Origin: Chara braunii
Lineage: Eukaryota > Streptophyta > Charophyceae > Charales > Characeae
DNA length: 61,999 nt
NCBI GenBank assembly: GCA_003427395.1
Contig: BFEA01000595.1
Span: 156,784 to 218,782 of the forward strand
Reading direction: 5' to 3'
Of the stretch, positions 44,230-54,879 are shown one piece after another; within the stretch, counting starts at the first letter, position 1; every line of letters begins with the position of its first letter. Below the pieces are notes generated by a model, which was not told where the DNA came from, made no database searches, and worked only from the letters and a program-made list of their open reading frames with translations. Position numbers and translations under genes: made by a program.

Positions 44230-44520
44230 CGGCTACAGACTTAACCCCTACACGACGCAGACAGACACATACAGACAGCAACAGACAGGAACAGACAAAC
44301 AAACAGTCAGTCGGCCTCATACAAACAAATGGACAGTCGGACACAGGTAACCAAACAGACGTCGAGAACCAGACAGACAGACAACAACAAACAAACAGAC
44401 GGACTACTACAGGGAAGAAGCAGACAGTCGGATACAAATAAACACAGACTATCAGAAGAGACGTTTACAGACAGCCAGACATACAGATACAAATAAACAG
44501 AAAGACATACAAGCAGGTAT
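44230..44520. repeat. Imperfect (ACAG)n-rich repeat
   Basis: ACAGACAGACA, ACAAACAAACAG and CAGACAG phrases dominate; a degenerate tetranucleotide array. Confidence 0.8.
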
Positions 44521-44551
44521 AGGAAGAGCGATAGAGGGGAGAGTCACCTAC

Positions 44552-45191
44552 CTTTGGCAAAAGGGTGAGGAGTACTGCATCTTGCACCATTGACCGAATC
44601 TCTGAAGTTGTTGAGAACGGTGTCTTGATGGGACTTCTAAGATGCACATGTCTGAACTCTGCATCTCTGGGCTCCAGTGTGGATTTCATGTAATCTCTCC
44701 GACGGTGACTGTGTGAATGCTGAGCAAAAGAGAGAGAGGGGGCGAGGAAGAAGAGAAGGGACGGATACATAGACAGACAAACAGATAGACACAGAAAAGA
44801 GAGAAAGAGAGAGAAGGGTGCGGTCGATGATGAGAGGGCACATACCTGACCCTGTCAACAGTCTACGGAGGTTGACATAGTCTTGTACTTCGGTTCTGCT
44901 GCCGACGTTAACTGGGAGCGTTAACAATTGGTAGGTTGTTAGTAAACTCTGTGGTCATCATCCAGGTGTTGAGTGCTAAGCAGGAGGGAGGATTCTGGGT
45001 ACTTATATTGGTAGTGACGAAAGTTTGCTCTCGTTAACAATTAGAGGCAGTGTATGGGCTCTCTGTTGATGTCGTGATTGGTGCAGCGCTGCCTTCCAGA
45101 CAGTATCAGGCTCCCTGACGTTCAACGTGGTATTGCAAACTGGAATGTTATCTCGGTATTAATAGTTCTCTTACGTTATTATTGTTATTGC

Positions 45192-45258
<67 letters not shown>

Positions 45259-45529
45259 GATTGTTGACTTACTGTTGCAACATCATGAGGTAAGCAGGGG
45301 TCAGAAAGGAGGAGATCTGGGGCACTGGAGAAGAGAAGGACATCGTCACCATGTGACGGTACATACCTGCTTCATCCTTCTCTATTTTCCCTTTATCTAA
45401 ACCCTTCAGTTTCCTTCTCCTCCGTATCCGTCCAAGATTATGATCGTTATTGCTAAGCATCATCTTGTTGGTTCTTGATTGATTGACATCAAAGGAAGTG
45501 GGGAAGATCATATTTGAGAAGATGTACAA
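44552..45529 (-). CDS. Candidate exons of an unrecognised spliced gene
   Basis: On the minus strand, exon 1 (about 45525-45367; NHN-rich then RIRRRRKLKGLDKGKIEKDEA) ends at GCAG|GTATGT. Exon 2 is 44911-44846, with acceptor CTCCCAG, a perfect TACTAAC branch point 27 nt upstream and donor TCAG|GTATGT; it encodes NVGSRTEVQDYVNLRRLLTG. Joining them is in frame (phase 1). A third segment (44719 or 44708 to 44552) has an acceptor after a strong pyrimidine tract and donor CCAAAG|GTAGGT; its best frame (EPRDAEFRHVHLRSPIKTPF) does not join simply. A possible further exon lies at about 42933-42869 (CCGCAG|, ending TAG|GTATGT). The 5' side is cut by the direct repeat of element B at 45525. No known family was recognised. 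Confidence 0.35.
45188..45260. repeat. (TTA)n microsatellite
   Basis: A near-perfect ATT/TTA repeat lying in the presumed intron upstream of candidate exon 2. Confidence 0.95.
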
Positions 45530-45648
45530 CGAACGAGAAACGCCCTCGGTTGGTCAACCTCTGCGATTGCAGCTGATGAACTTCCGTACAGTGGACTGGT
45601 AGCTCGGCGGGGATATGCCCACCGAAGGGAGGTGACAACTCTCGTAAG
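45525..45648 (+). repeat. Left terminal direct repeat of element B
   Basis: TACAACGAACGAGAAACGCC, GACTGGTAGCTCGGCGGGGA and CTCGTAAG blocks match 56824-56943, with scattered substitutions and small indels. Confidence 0.9.
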
Positions 45649-47762
45649 GTGGAGGTAGGTCGTGCCTCGCGTAAGCCCTATCCTGTCGTAGGGGCTCGTG
45701 GGAGGTGTGGCTGGCGCACTTGGTCGGAGCGGCTTGCAGAAGCTCCATGTATATTCGTGACGAGGAATAGACCAACTCATGCGTGACGCGGCCAGGAGGG
45801 TCCCGCCCTGCCTTGTGCAGTGCCGGACCGATGCGTTCGACAGGTGGCGCAATTGCCAGGGATAACGATTGCATGTCGTTGTCCCTGGTGGAACGACATC
45901 CGGGTATGGGAAAGTGAGAGTTAGGCAAAAAAAAAAAACTTTCTTCGGACGTATATTGTCGATTGCTTGATACCTTGACTATTGTTGGAGATGTCTTAAG
46001 ATTGTGGCCTAAGTGTGAAGCGCTGATTATAAGCATATGCGCGGTTTGCTTGAGGAAGGAAGTGTTGGGTTATACACTTACGCATTCTGACGTATGTAAT
46101 AGTTGTTTCAGCGAGCACCTAGTTATCCTAAGTAATTTTTAAATGATTGGGCGATACGCGACATGTGTGATGCGACCTAGGTTGAGTTGAAGCGGCGTCA
46201 GCATTGTTGGGTATGTTCATTGCTAGAGCAAGCTTTGTTAATAACTGTTAAAGCGCCGAGGCTAGTCGACTCATTTACGTAATTGTTGTGCTAAGTCTGC
46301 TTTGGGAGGTTGTTAAACTAGACTGGGACGTCTCCCCCTAGTTAATAGAGTCTCACTTTAGAGGAATCTTCTGGTACGTGAGCGGTTTGGATGAGGGGTT
46401 GACTGATAAGTGCAAGGTGAGGGTTTGATTGTAAAAAGTCTTTCCTTGAGCTCATACTGAGTTGTGGTATAATCGATACTGCGAAGAGTACTAAGCCTTG
46501 ACCATCTGATAGTAGCAGTTGGCGGTGAATTGAGTTACCTAACAGATTGTGTAGATGTAACGACCGATAAAAGTTTGAGAAGTAGTGATTACTTAGCCAA
46601 CAGTTTGGTTAACCCGAAGAGAGGCTTATGTTTGAAGTATGTGTGATATATATATGACAATTTTTATCTAGTCGTTGTCATATATACGTTTTTCTATTTT
46701 TGTTTAATGTATGATTGACGACGTATGTATGCATTGTCTTTCAAAGAGGACATAGACTTTGCATGAAACCCACATCTTGCATGGGACCAGAGGTGAATGG
46801 GGTGACTCATTCCTTGGGAAGGTGGTTCTTCCTAAGGGGAATTAGTCGGCATGTATAATTTGTCCTCAGTGGAAGTGCACTCTTGAATTGTTACTTCCTT
46901 GTTGAGGCTCAAAGAAGCAGTTATCAGTCCAAGGATGGTAGTGAGACCCACGCTGGAATTATGTTTGTGGTCCATCAGTGGGGTGTTGTTATATTTCCTA
47001 TGATAGGAGAGTAACTACATTATCTGTTGAGAAAGGAGGAAGGGGTTTGTTACCTTGTCGAAACTATGATGGCCGAGTGGAACAACTACTACTTAGTAAG
47101 AGCGGTTATGGAGTAGCGACCTAAGCTCGTCTCGCATTAAGCAGGGTCACCATATTTATAAGGGCGCACGGATTTGATGTCCGTTGCCTTGATAGGTATA
47201 AATGGGGTTCTCCATCTGACTATGATAGGGTTGGTGAGGTGCAAACACCGAAATCATAGGGGAGCGGGGCTCAAGAGTCAAGATGCTATCTCATGAGGAT
47301 TACACCGCCCCTCTATATTAAATGCTTCGCTTAAGAGTTGAAGAGGTAACAATTGTATCATGTTATTTACTCATTGCAAGTTATGTTTATGCCTTATGGA
47401 ATCTGAAATACATTACTTGAGGTTTATCTTGTTATATGACAGACAGTTGAGTTGACTTCATGTTGGTTATTTCTGAAGCATATGTGTTCTTCAACTACAA
47501 CCCTACCAAATAATTTGTGTTTATCAGACCGTGCATTATTGTTGTGAATATATGTTATTTATCATGGGTTGTACTGCATATTGGATTCATGTTTGGAGTA
47601 TTCACATATGTGGCATGTGTATATTGTATCCTTCCTTGATAATAAAAGTGATATTTGGTTAATGTCTGAGTTATGACTTAAGGGTTTTTATTAGTGAATA
47701 TTTATGTTTTATTCTACGTGGATATTTGTTTAAAGACTCTCTTCAGTATCGTTGTTGTTCTG
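45649..47762 (+). other. Upstream non-coding region of element B
   Basis: There is no gene. Notable hairpins are TTAA(A)CTAG...CTAGTTAA with inner GGGA/TCCC (46313-46345), TATATATGACAA-n14-TTGTCATATATA (46649-46686, 12 bp perfect) and a roughly 18-bp imperfect stem at 46804-46847 around CCTTGGGAAG-n6-CTTCCTAAGG. Confidence 0.5.
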
Positions 47763-47956
47763 AATAGGTTCTTACGTGCGTTTTCATGATGAGTGTCAGG
47801 GGTAATTTTAGTGGGATATATTTTATATTTGACCTAGTTGCGGGACTTCCTTCGAGCCTAATAGGTTCTTACGTGCGTTTTCATGATGAGTGTCGGGGGT
47901 AATTTTAGTGGGATATATTTTATATTTGACCTAGTTGCGAGACTTCCTTCGAGCCT
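47763..47956. repeat. 97-bp perfect-length tandem duplication at the gag 5' end
   Basis: Units 47763-47859 and 47860-47956 are the same length and differ at two positions (CAGG/CGGG and GGGA/GAGA). The second copy runs into the gag reading frame. Confidence 0.97.
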
Positions 47957-49069
47957 CGACCCAACGCCGCTCGTTGTTGTTCAACATGTGATAGGGTCGA
48001 GGAAGCTCGAGATGGAAGACTCTCAAGGGAAGATTGGGGTCGAGGAGCTCGCCTCTCTGCTGGGTCTGCGAGATTGGGAGCGAGACAACCTACCCAAGGT
48101 ATGAAGAGCGAGATTGAAGGGAACCTTGACAATTTTGAGCAGATAGTGTCTCACTGCGAGTGGAATGAGGAGCAGATGTTAAAGGAGTTTATAAAGTATA
48201 TTCATATAAGTTTGAAGGAGGAAGTCAGTGGGTTGGTTAGAAGAGCGGGGTCATCATGGAGGAAGTTCTATGATGACATGTGGAATAAATACCAGCTATG
48301 TGAGGAACAACTGACCAAAGGCGATCTAGAGGAGATAAATCGGTACAATTATAAGTCGGTAGGGCACTTCCTGATTGAATATGATCGCGCATCCCGCAAG
48401 GTTTGGGGGTTGTCTGAATATGACAAGTGTTTTGCTTTCCTTATGAATTTCACAGATGCAGAGCAACGAGATTTGATTCGTGGGACAGAAGGAAGGCTTA
48501 TATGAGACAAAATACGAAAACAATTTGTATAAGGCGATTTCGATGAACACCTTTGTCATACTCTGAGGGAAGCAAGGAAAAGAAAGGAGGCGCTGGATTA
48601 TGAGAAGAATGAGCATGACAAAAGGTCTAATGATCTTGCTCGAGGCACCTCTGACGGTATGAGAAGTGCGTTTCAGAAGGATGCTAAGGTCATCAAACGA
48701 GATCATAAATGGAGCAAAGAGAAGAAAAGAGAGTCACGCGTTGAGAGAAAATACATGCAGGCTAGAGTGAGGAATGTTGCGACTCATACCTGTGAGATAA
48801 CGATTGACACCCCAAACAAGATGGGAACAGAGGAGCGAAGGGTTCGGGAAGAAGTTGGTATAGCCCTACCGCCCACTGCGTTTGATCATAAAAGGGAGTG
48901 TGATGACGAGGGAACATCGTTAGTTGTAAGTCGGACAGAACAAAGAAATAGAAGAGGGCGAGAACGGTGGACAAAGATAGTATCTGACTGTTGTGGGAAG
49001 ACTGGTCATCCCGCTCGCAAATGTAAGATGGCAAGGAAAGGAGTAAGGGGTGAAACCGTTGTACTTTAG
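47957..49069 (+). pseudogene. gag of element B
   Basis: A leading frame (to 48104) with SQGKIGVEELASLLGLRD gives way, by a frameshift near 48100, to one long frame, 48074-49069. That frame has a capsid-like domain (NLDNFEQIVSHCEWNEEQ, SSWRKFYDDMWNKYQ, then FAFLMNFTDAEQRDLIRG), stops at 48503-48505 (TGA) and 48530-48532 (TAA), a Lys/Glu-rich charged linker, and a knuckle (48983-49024). The knuckle reads S-D-C-C-G-K-T-G-H-P-A-R-K-C: the first Cys of the C-x2-C-x4-H-x4-C pattern is Ser. The frame ends without any protease. It would have formed particles and bound RNA. Confidence 0.75.
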
Positions 49070-49881
49070 CCAAGGGTCTGGTTCCTCCCAATAACTATCA
49101 CCAATTTACTTGTCTCGTCTATAGCAGGAAAGTCATAGAGTGGTGGCAGCAGTCTCGAACGACTTACAAATAAATACTCGGAAGGCTATGATGATGTGGG
49201 AGACTCAATTGCTAGACTAATAGACGATCATCTACTTATGTCGCTTTTGAACTGAGTTTCCAAGTTTTATGAGACATATGTTTTGTCTTATACATATTTC
49301 TGATTTCATATGAGAATCCTTACCTTTTTCGGATTGTACGTACGTTGTGGGTCTGACTATCCACTCTCTAAGTTGATTTTAGGTTTGGTTGAGTGTCAGT
49401 GGATGTCTTATAAGGTGTGATTGTTTAAACGCTAACGTCCTTTCATCTTTACGAGAACGATTGAGATACTTCTGTGTATATCAGTTGGTTGTGGTCTATG
49501 TGGTACGATATACAAGGTCAATTGTTTCCGATTATGACCTAGAATTGCGATGATTTGAGGCTTGTGAAAATTCGAGACACGAGATATTCTGATTCTCTTC
49601 TGAGAACCACTTTGGTATGGGTATTGATTCCCCCAGATTGCAGGATCGTGCGCATTTTAGTTGCCATTAACATTTTCACCATTGTGGTCTTGTGGGTCTT
49701 TCTGTGTGTTGTTTTAATTAATATAATAAAGAGTGTGTGAACCAAACAGGGTTCGATAAAATGAAGAAAGCGTGATTATTAGTGAAATATTTATGGGAGA
49801 CTTAAAGAGTCCATAAAATTATATAAAGAGAGAGGTTATGCCTGAAGGCGGCTTAAGTGGTTGTTGGTTTTATTTGGACTC

Positions 49882-50032
49882 ATCTTCAAGTGGAAGATAT
49901 TTTAAGGGTTATATGGATAGTCCATCCATGAGTGGGAGGATGGCTGAGGGATTTTTATGGTTGATTCTCTTTCAAGTGGGAAGGGGTCTTAATAAATCTT
50001 ATGGTTGATTCTCATTCTTGAGTGGGAGGGTG
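49882..50032 (+). ncRNA. Stem-loop array 1: four hairpins with AGTGG loops
   Basis: ATCTTC-AAGTG-GAAGAT (49882-49898), CCATCC-ATGAGTGGGA-GGATGG (49922-49943), CTTTC-AAGTGG-GAAGG (49969-49984, one G-U) and CATTCTT-GAGTGG-GAGGGTG (50013-50032, three G-U). The loops share AGTG(G) while all four stems differ in sequence and still pair. Confidence 0.55.
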
Positions 50033-51332
50033 GCTTGAGAATATTTTTTTGTGGAGTAAGAGTTTTATCCTTGGCCAAATCGGCAACTCCACTTTATTGG
50101 TTCTCAGTTGTCGGTAAGGGTGTCATCTGCGGCAGAGAAACCTATCAAGTTATGAGAGCCCTTGCTTGGCCAGTGGTTGTGAGACACAGTTGGTTTTGTG
50201 TGTGGTAGAGGGTAAGGAAAGAACCGTTCAAATCGGCATCCCCGCTTGCGTAAGTCATGTAATAGATGGTGAAGGGAACACAGGCAATGAGGAAGTCTGT
50301 TGGTTCTAAGTCCTTCACTTAACTTATTATAGGTCACAAGCTGTCTAGTCTATGAAGGTGACTTTCATGGTTAAGACTCCTTTAAAGATTTAAGTTTTGA
50401 CTAAATGGCGGTGGGAGTGTCGTCTGTGGCAGGGAAAACCCACCTAATCTCGGGACCCTCAAATCGGCTTTGGTTTTGGTTGAAAGTGGCATGTCAACGA
50501 GCGTGAGATTTTAAACAGTAGAAACGTGAGTTTTATTTGGAAAAATTTTATGAGAGTTTGCTCACTTAGCAAAGCTTATAAGTGGATTCGACAAAGTGTA
50601 TGATGAAAGCAAAGAACCCTACTCATAAAAATAGGATTTATGGGCAAAAGGGATTATTTTCTATTATTTTGAAAGACTTAGTGAATATCTCCACCCATCA
50701 TTTTGGTGAATCACTAAAATGAGTGGTTTCTGTGTGACAGTAATGACTTGTGGGATTGGGCTTAATGGGGCCCTACCCATAAGGTACAATTGTGACATGT
50801 GTACTGGAGTCAACCTCACATTTTTGGTTACCTGAAAGGTTGAGGTGTCTGATGAATCCCCACAATGGTGTGTTCCTTTGGGGAAAAAGCTTGAAAAGGA
50901 TGTATGACTTAGTTGAGTTTGAATGATCGTTGTAATTTATCACTGGATTTGATTCTAGCTAGTGGTGGGATGATAAGGGCGTCCGGCGCGATAAATATTG
51001 CTAAAAAGACCCGGAAGTGGTATAGTCTTAAGTTTGGCTTGGATGACTTCCTGTCCGTGATAATAGCTGGCGGAAAGTGGCTTTATCCACCTTGTTGGGT
51101 TAGAGGTTGAAGTATGTTTGTGCCTAGCCGATTATTCAACTATTGTAGGTTTTTATTTTGTCAGAAACTAAACGATATTTTTGACCGTTGACTTCTGGTC
51201 AATTGCTTTGGAGAAATTAAGGCTTGGAGATGATACAACTTAGTGACAATTTTAGTCAAGTCAGCTAGGTTAGAGGATATTGTATGTTGTTCTTTGAAGA
51301 CATGTTTGAACAGTATTTGGACTAGATGCCCA

Positions 51333-51403
51333 AAGCGACGGGGACGTCGCTTAGTAGGGTCCGGGCCGGTTGTCGTACCAAATACCCTTACAAGGGTATT
51401 TGG
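51333..51403 (+). ncRNA. Paired perfect hairpins in the A/B shared module
   Basis: AAGCGACG-GGGA-CGTCGCTT (51333-51352) is followed by CCAAATACCCTT-AC-AAGGGTATTTGG (51378-51403) and a short T-run at 51408-51413. The overlapping module at 37555-37616 in fragment A keeps the sequence blocks but not the perfect stems. Confidence 0.6.
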
Positions 51404-52910
51404 CGTGTTTTTTGCAAGTTACGCCAGTGTAGCCTCGCCCGTCTGACGGCACGTGCACGAGAGGAAGCTTAGGTCCTCGCCTGGGTGAGAAGCGCGCGCG
51501 GGGTATTCACGGCAAGGTGCGACCACGTGTGGCCCGGGTGTGCGTGACGTCATGGTCCAGCGGGACGTGCGACGCTTATTCTTACTTTTATTATTTATTT
51601 ATTTATTTGCTTTTACTGTTTTCTAAGGTTTTTAGCTCGGTGATTGATTTTGAGGTCGTCGTCTGGACCAACGGGCCTGGCTTAGTTGCTACGACGCCGG
51701 ATTTAGCGGTCGTCACAGGAGTCAAGGACCTTGAGCACGTGCCTCTTTTGACGAGCCCGTTTGAATGTCTGCGTGTTCGGAATGTTGGCGAAATTCATCA
51801 ATTCCGTCGTCTTGAAATAGGGACCGAGGAGTCAATGTGCATGGGGGGTGGTGGGTGATTAGCCCACGAGGCGGAAGGAACTGAGTAGCGGGGATTTTTC
51901 TTTGTGGGCGCTCCACCGTCGGCCACTATTTGTTGAGAAAGGCCTGAGTGTGAGTGTGCCTGTTGATACTAGGAAGAAGGGTGGAGTGGCCCGGGGCGCT
52001 ATGGAGAGACTGTTGCGGCGGCTACTCATTTCGGCTTTCAAAGTGCACATTTGGATACTTGCTAGTACCACTAGAATCTGCACGAGCCCCGGGCCGCCTA
52101 GGCCCAAGATTGGGCTTTATAACAAGCCGCGCCCTTAAAGTCTCGTTGGTTGTCCGTGTGGGAGGCTGTCCGTTGGGGGGGTGTCGGGCTGACCGTGCGG
52201 GAGTAAAGCGGGCCGAAGCAAGTTGTAGCAGGCCAGCAACGATATCTGTTGTGCACTCTGCTCCTCACACAGGTATAGGGGCTAAAGACTACTGGAATGG
52301 CCTAGTAGCCAGCGCTGGAGTTTCTCTGCGAAAACAACTGGGACTGTCGAACTGTCGGACCAGTCCACTACGACCACGAGGAGGTGCGCTAACTGAAGGC
52401 GAGGAGCGAAGCAGCAACCGGGGAAGGAGGTAAGGGAAAAGGGAGGCCGAATCTAGCCACGAAGCAACGCAGGGCAGTCGGCGGATTTCGCCTGCGCAGT
52501 CGGGGGGTTGGACACTACGACGAGGGAGGTGCACACCGGACCACACCGAGTACTAACGGGCGTTTCGGGGGTCTTGAGGCGAAGTAGTGAAAGCGGGGGC
52601 AGCGAAGTGGCGGATGTAAGGCAGTGAAAAGGGCGAAAGAACCCTGACGTGAGGCGGTGCCGGATGCATGCGGGATATGGGCGAGGAAGCAGAGTCTGGC
52701 GGAGCTAGGAAGGGCGCAGCAAAGAAGGAGCGGCGTGCACGATTGACGATGGAGGCGGGCGCGAGGAAATAGTGGATAGGGGTTTTTCGCCTAGGCGTGG
52801 TAGTGATGTTGGAATTAGGGGAGAGTTAGTGTCTGAAGGGATGTGAAAGAAAATGAATGCGCTGGATATGGAGAACAGGTGAGTGAGGGAAACGGAAAAG
52901 GTGATACTTC

Positions 52911-53464
52911 GCTCGATTCTCAATGGAATCGAGCAAGATAAAGGATTAATCGGGGGTTTGACGGTCGGGCGAGTAGAATGGTAGTGTTAGTTTTAGTGAT
53001 GAGTTAGTAGAATTAGAGTTAGATAGAAAAAGATGTGCGTGCAATTATGGCAATGGCAGTGATGGAGAGGAAGGGGTGAGAAAACGTAGACCTTACTCGA
53101 TCCTCTGTGGAATCGAGTGAGGTAAGTTGCTACGTCAGGGTTTCTTTGCCTAGTGAACATGAATCTGTAGTTAGTTTCATTAGAAAATTAGTAGGTTTAG
53201 AGTTGGCAGAGAAAGGGGTGCACCAAGGAAAGGCGGAAAACGGTTATGACAGGAAAGGGGAAGGGTGATATCTCGCTCAATTCTTCACGGAATCGAGCGG
53301 GGAAAACTGTTGGTCAGAGGTTATTGGGCCTTGCGAGATTGGTAGTATAGTCAGACTCCTCGATAGGGGTGCGGATTGAGTGCTTTGAGATTCGTGGGCC
53401 GTACCGAGGCAAGAAGGCAAAAATAGGGGATGTATCTTTCCACTTTTCAGCGGAAGATTCATCC
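52911..53464 (+). ncRNA. Stem-loop array 2: ~182-bp tandem units with a conserved stem
   Basis: GCTCGATTC-TCAATG-GAATCGAGC (52911-52934), ACTCGATCC-TCTGTG-GAATCGAGT (53095-53118, outer G-C changed to A-T on both sides) and CGCTCAATTC-TTCACG-GAATCGAGCG (53274-53299) are spaced 184 and 180 bp apart. A fourth, different stem follows at 53428-53464 (GGATG-x-ATCTT-x-CC pairing with GGAAGATTCATCC). Confidence 0.65.
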
Positions 53465-53882
53465 CGTTTTCATTTGGCTCGGTGATCGAAGAGCGTGAGA
53501 CCAGGGTGTGGGGTTGGTGGCTTACCTGATTACCATTGTGTTGCTAATCCTGACAGCGGAATAGCCTGTCTCGATCTCTCTGCGCGCAGTGGCTGGAAAC
53601 GTTGTGTATTCATTCGTGTTCTAGCAGGGGAGTTGTTAAGTTTGGGATATGGTGCTGACGGTCGGATAATGGGCAACGGGCGCAACGACTACAATCCACA
53701 CAGGCTGACTGAGTATACTGTTTGCATCCCTATTTTGACTTTCAGTTTGACTTTCAGGACACGAACCAAACTAAATAAAGGAATGCATGCGCAATGTCAG
53801 TTTCAGTTTCATTGTTTGACTGAAAGCAGATTGTGGGATTGCATCTGGGGAAGAATGGAAGGAAGGCAGTATTGCTTGTGTG

Positions 53883-54625
53883 ATTGAGTCAATCAAAAGT
53901 TGGGCAAGTCTCCATAAGTTTGGGGAGACTCAATGCTATGTTTATTTTTGATTGCCTAGAGAACCAGACATGTTCCATAAGTTTGGGTGGTCTGGTTGCT
54001 CTGAGTTGTGAGGGTTATTTGTGCTTGACTTTTTAGGAACCAGACACTGTCTCATAAGTTTGGGTGGCTTGGTCGCCTTGTTTATTTTAGGTTTCTTTCA
54101 GTTTCTTTTGGTTCTGAACGAGGAGGTCTGAGCATGTTCCATAAGTTTGAGTGGCTCAGCCTCTTCCTGCTTTGGCTTTAAGAGAATGAACCAAGCGGAG
54201 AACTAGACATGTTCCATAAGTTTGGGTGGTCTTGGTCCAATGTCATGCACATGTTGGAACCAGACGGTTATAACTTAGCTATATTTTACTATTATTTTAT
54301 CTATGAACAAGCTAGTCAGACAGTGTTCCATAAGTTTGGGTGGTCTGACTATAGCTTATCACAAACTGAAGAGAGTATCAACTAAGAATAAATTTGTGGT
54401 ACGAAAAGGCAGGCTGAATCTTGAGCTAAAGTTGGTCGACTCAGCGATATGCAGCCTTAGAAAATGAAGTGCAGACAATTATATATAACTTGGATATTTT
54501 AAACAATTCAGGGGGACTAAGGTGACCTAGTCTTATGCCCAAAAGAAGAGAAAAGTTGTTGTGCCCTGTGTTTGTGTATGCTTAATGGTTGAGCTAGACA
54601 TGTTTCATAAGTTTAGGTGGTCTAG
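53883..54625 (+). ncRNA. Stem-loop array 3: seven hairpins with a conserved CCATAAGTTTGGGTG loop
   Basis: The loop ATGTTCCATAAGTTTGGGTG (or a near copy) is flanked by different but complementary stems. AGTCTCC/GGAGACT is at 53907-53930 and AACCAGAC/GTCTGGTT at 53962-53997. GAGG(T)CTGAGC/GCTCAGCCTC is at about 54124-54164, TAGTCAGAC/GTCTGACTA at 54313-54351 and CTAGAC/GTCTAG at 54594-54625. Copies at about 54036-54074 and 54201-54237 have weaker pairing. The first copy also has an outer ATTGAGTC/GACTCAAT pair (53883-53890, 53927-53934). Confidence 0.75.
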
Positions 54626-54879
54626 ATTTATGCCCTATGTATAAAGGGATAAATCATTGAAAAATCATGAATCATTGTTTGATAAGATTGACTTTGGGAT
54701 GGTGAGAGTACTTACCTTCGTGGCTTGACATGCATGTGGTTGAGTGGGACTACTACTTAGTCTAAGTTTCAGTTTGATAGGTAGTTGCTTCAGTTGCCTG
54801 CCACGTGCTAGAGTCACAGGAGTTAGTTTCAATTTCTGCATTTCATGGGCTAAGTTTCATTTGTTGTACTTGATCCTGT

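Noticed and set aside
51517-52433. Frames in element B tail as a decayed pol gene.
   Set aside because: No protease, RT, RNase H or integrase motif could be found in any of the six frames between 49070 and 56820.
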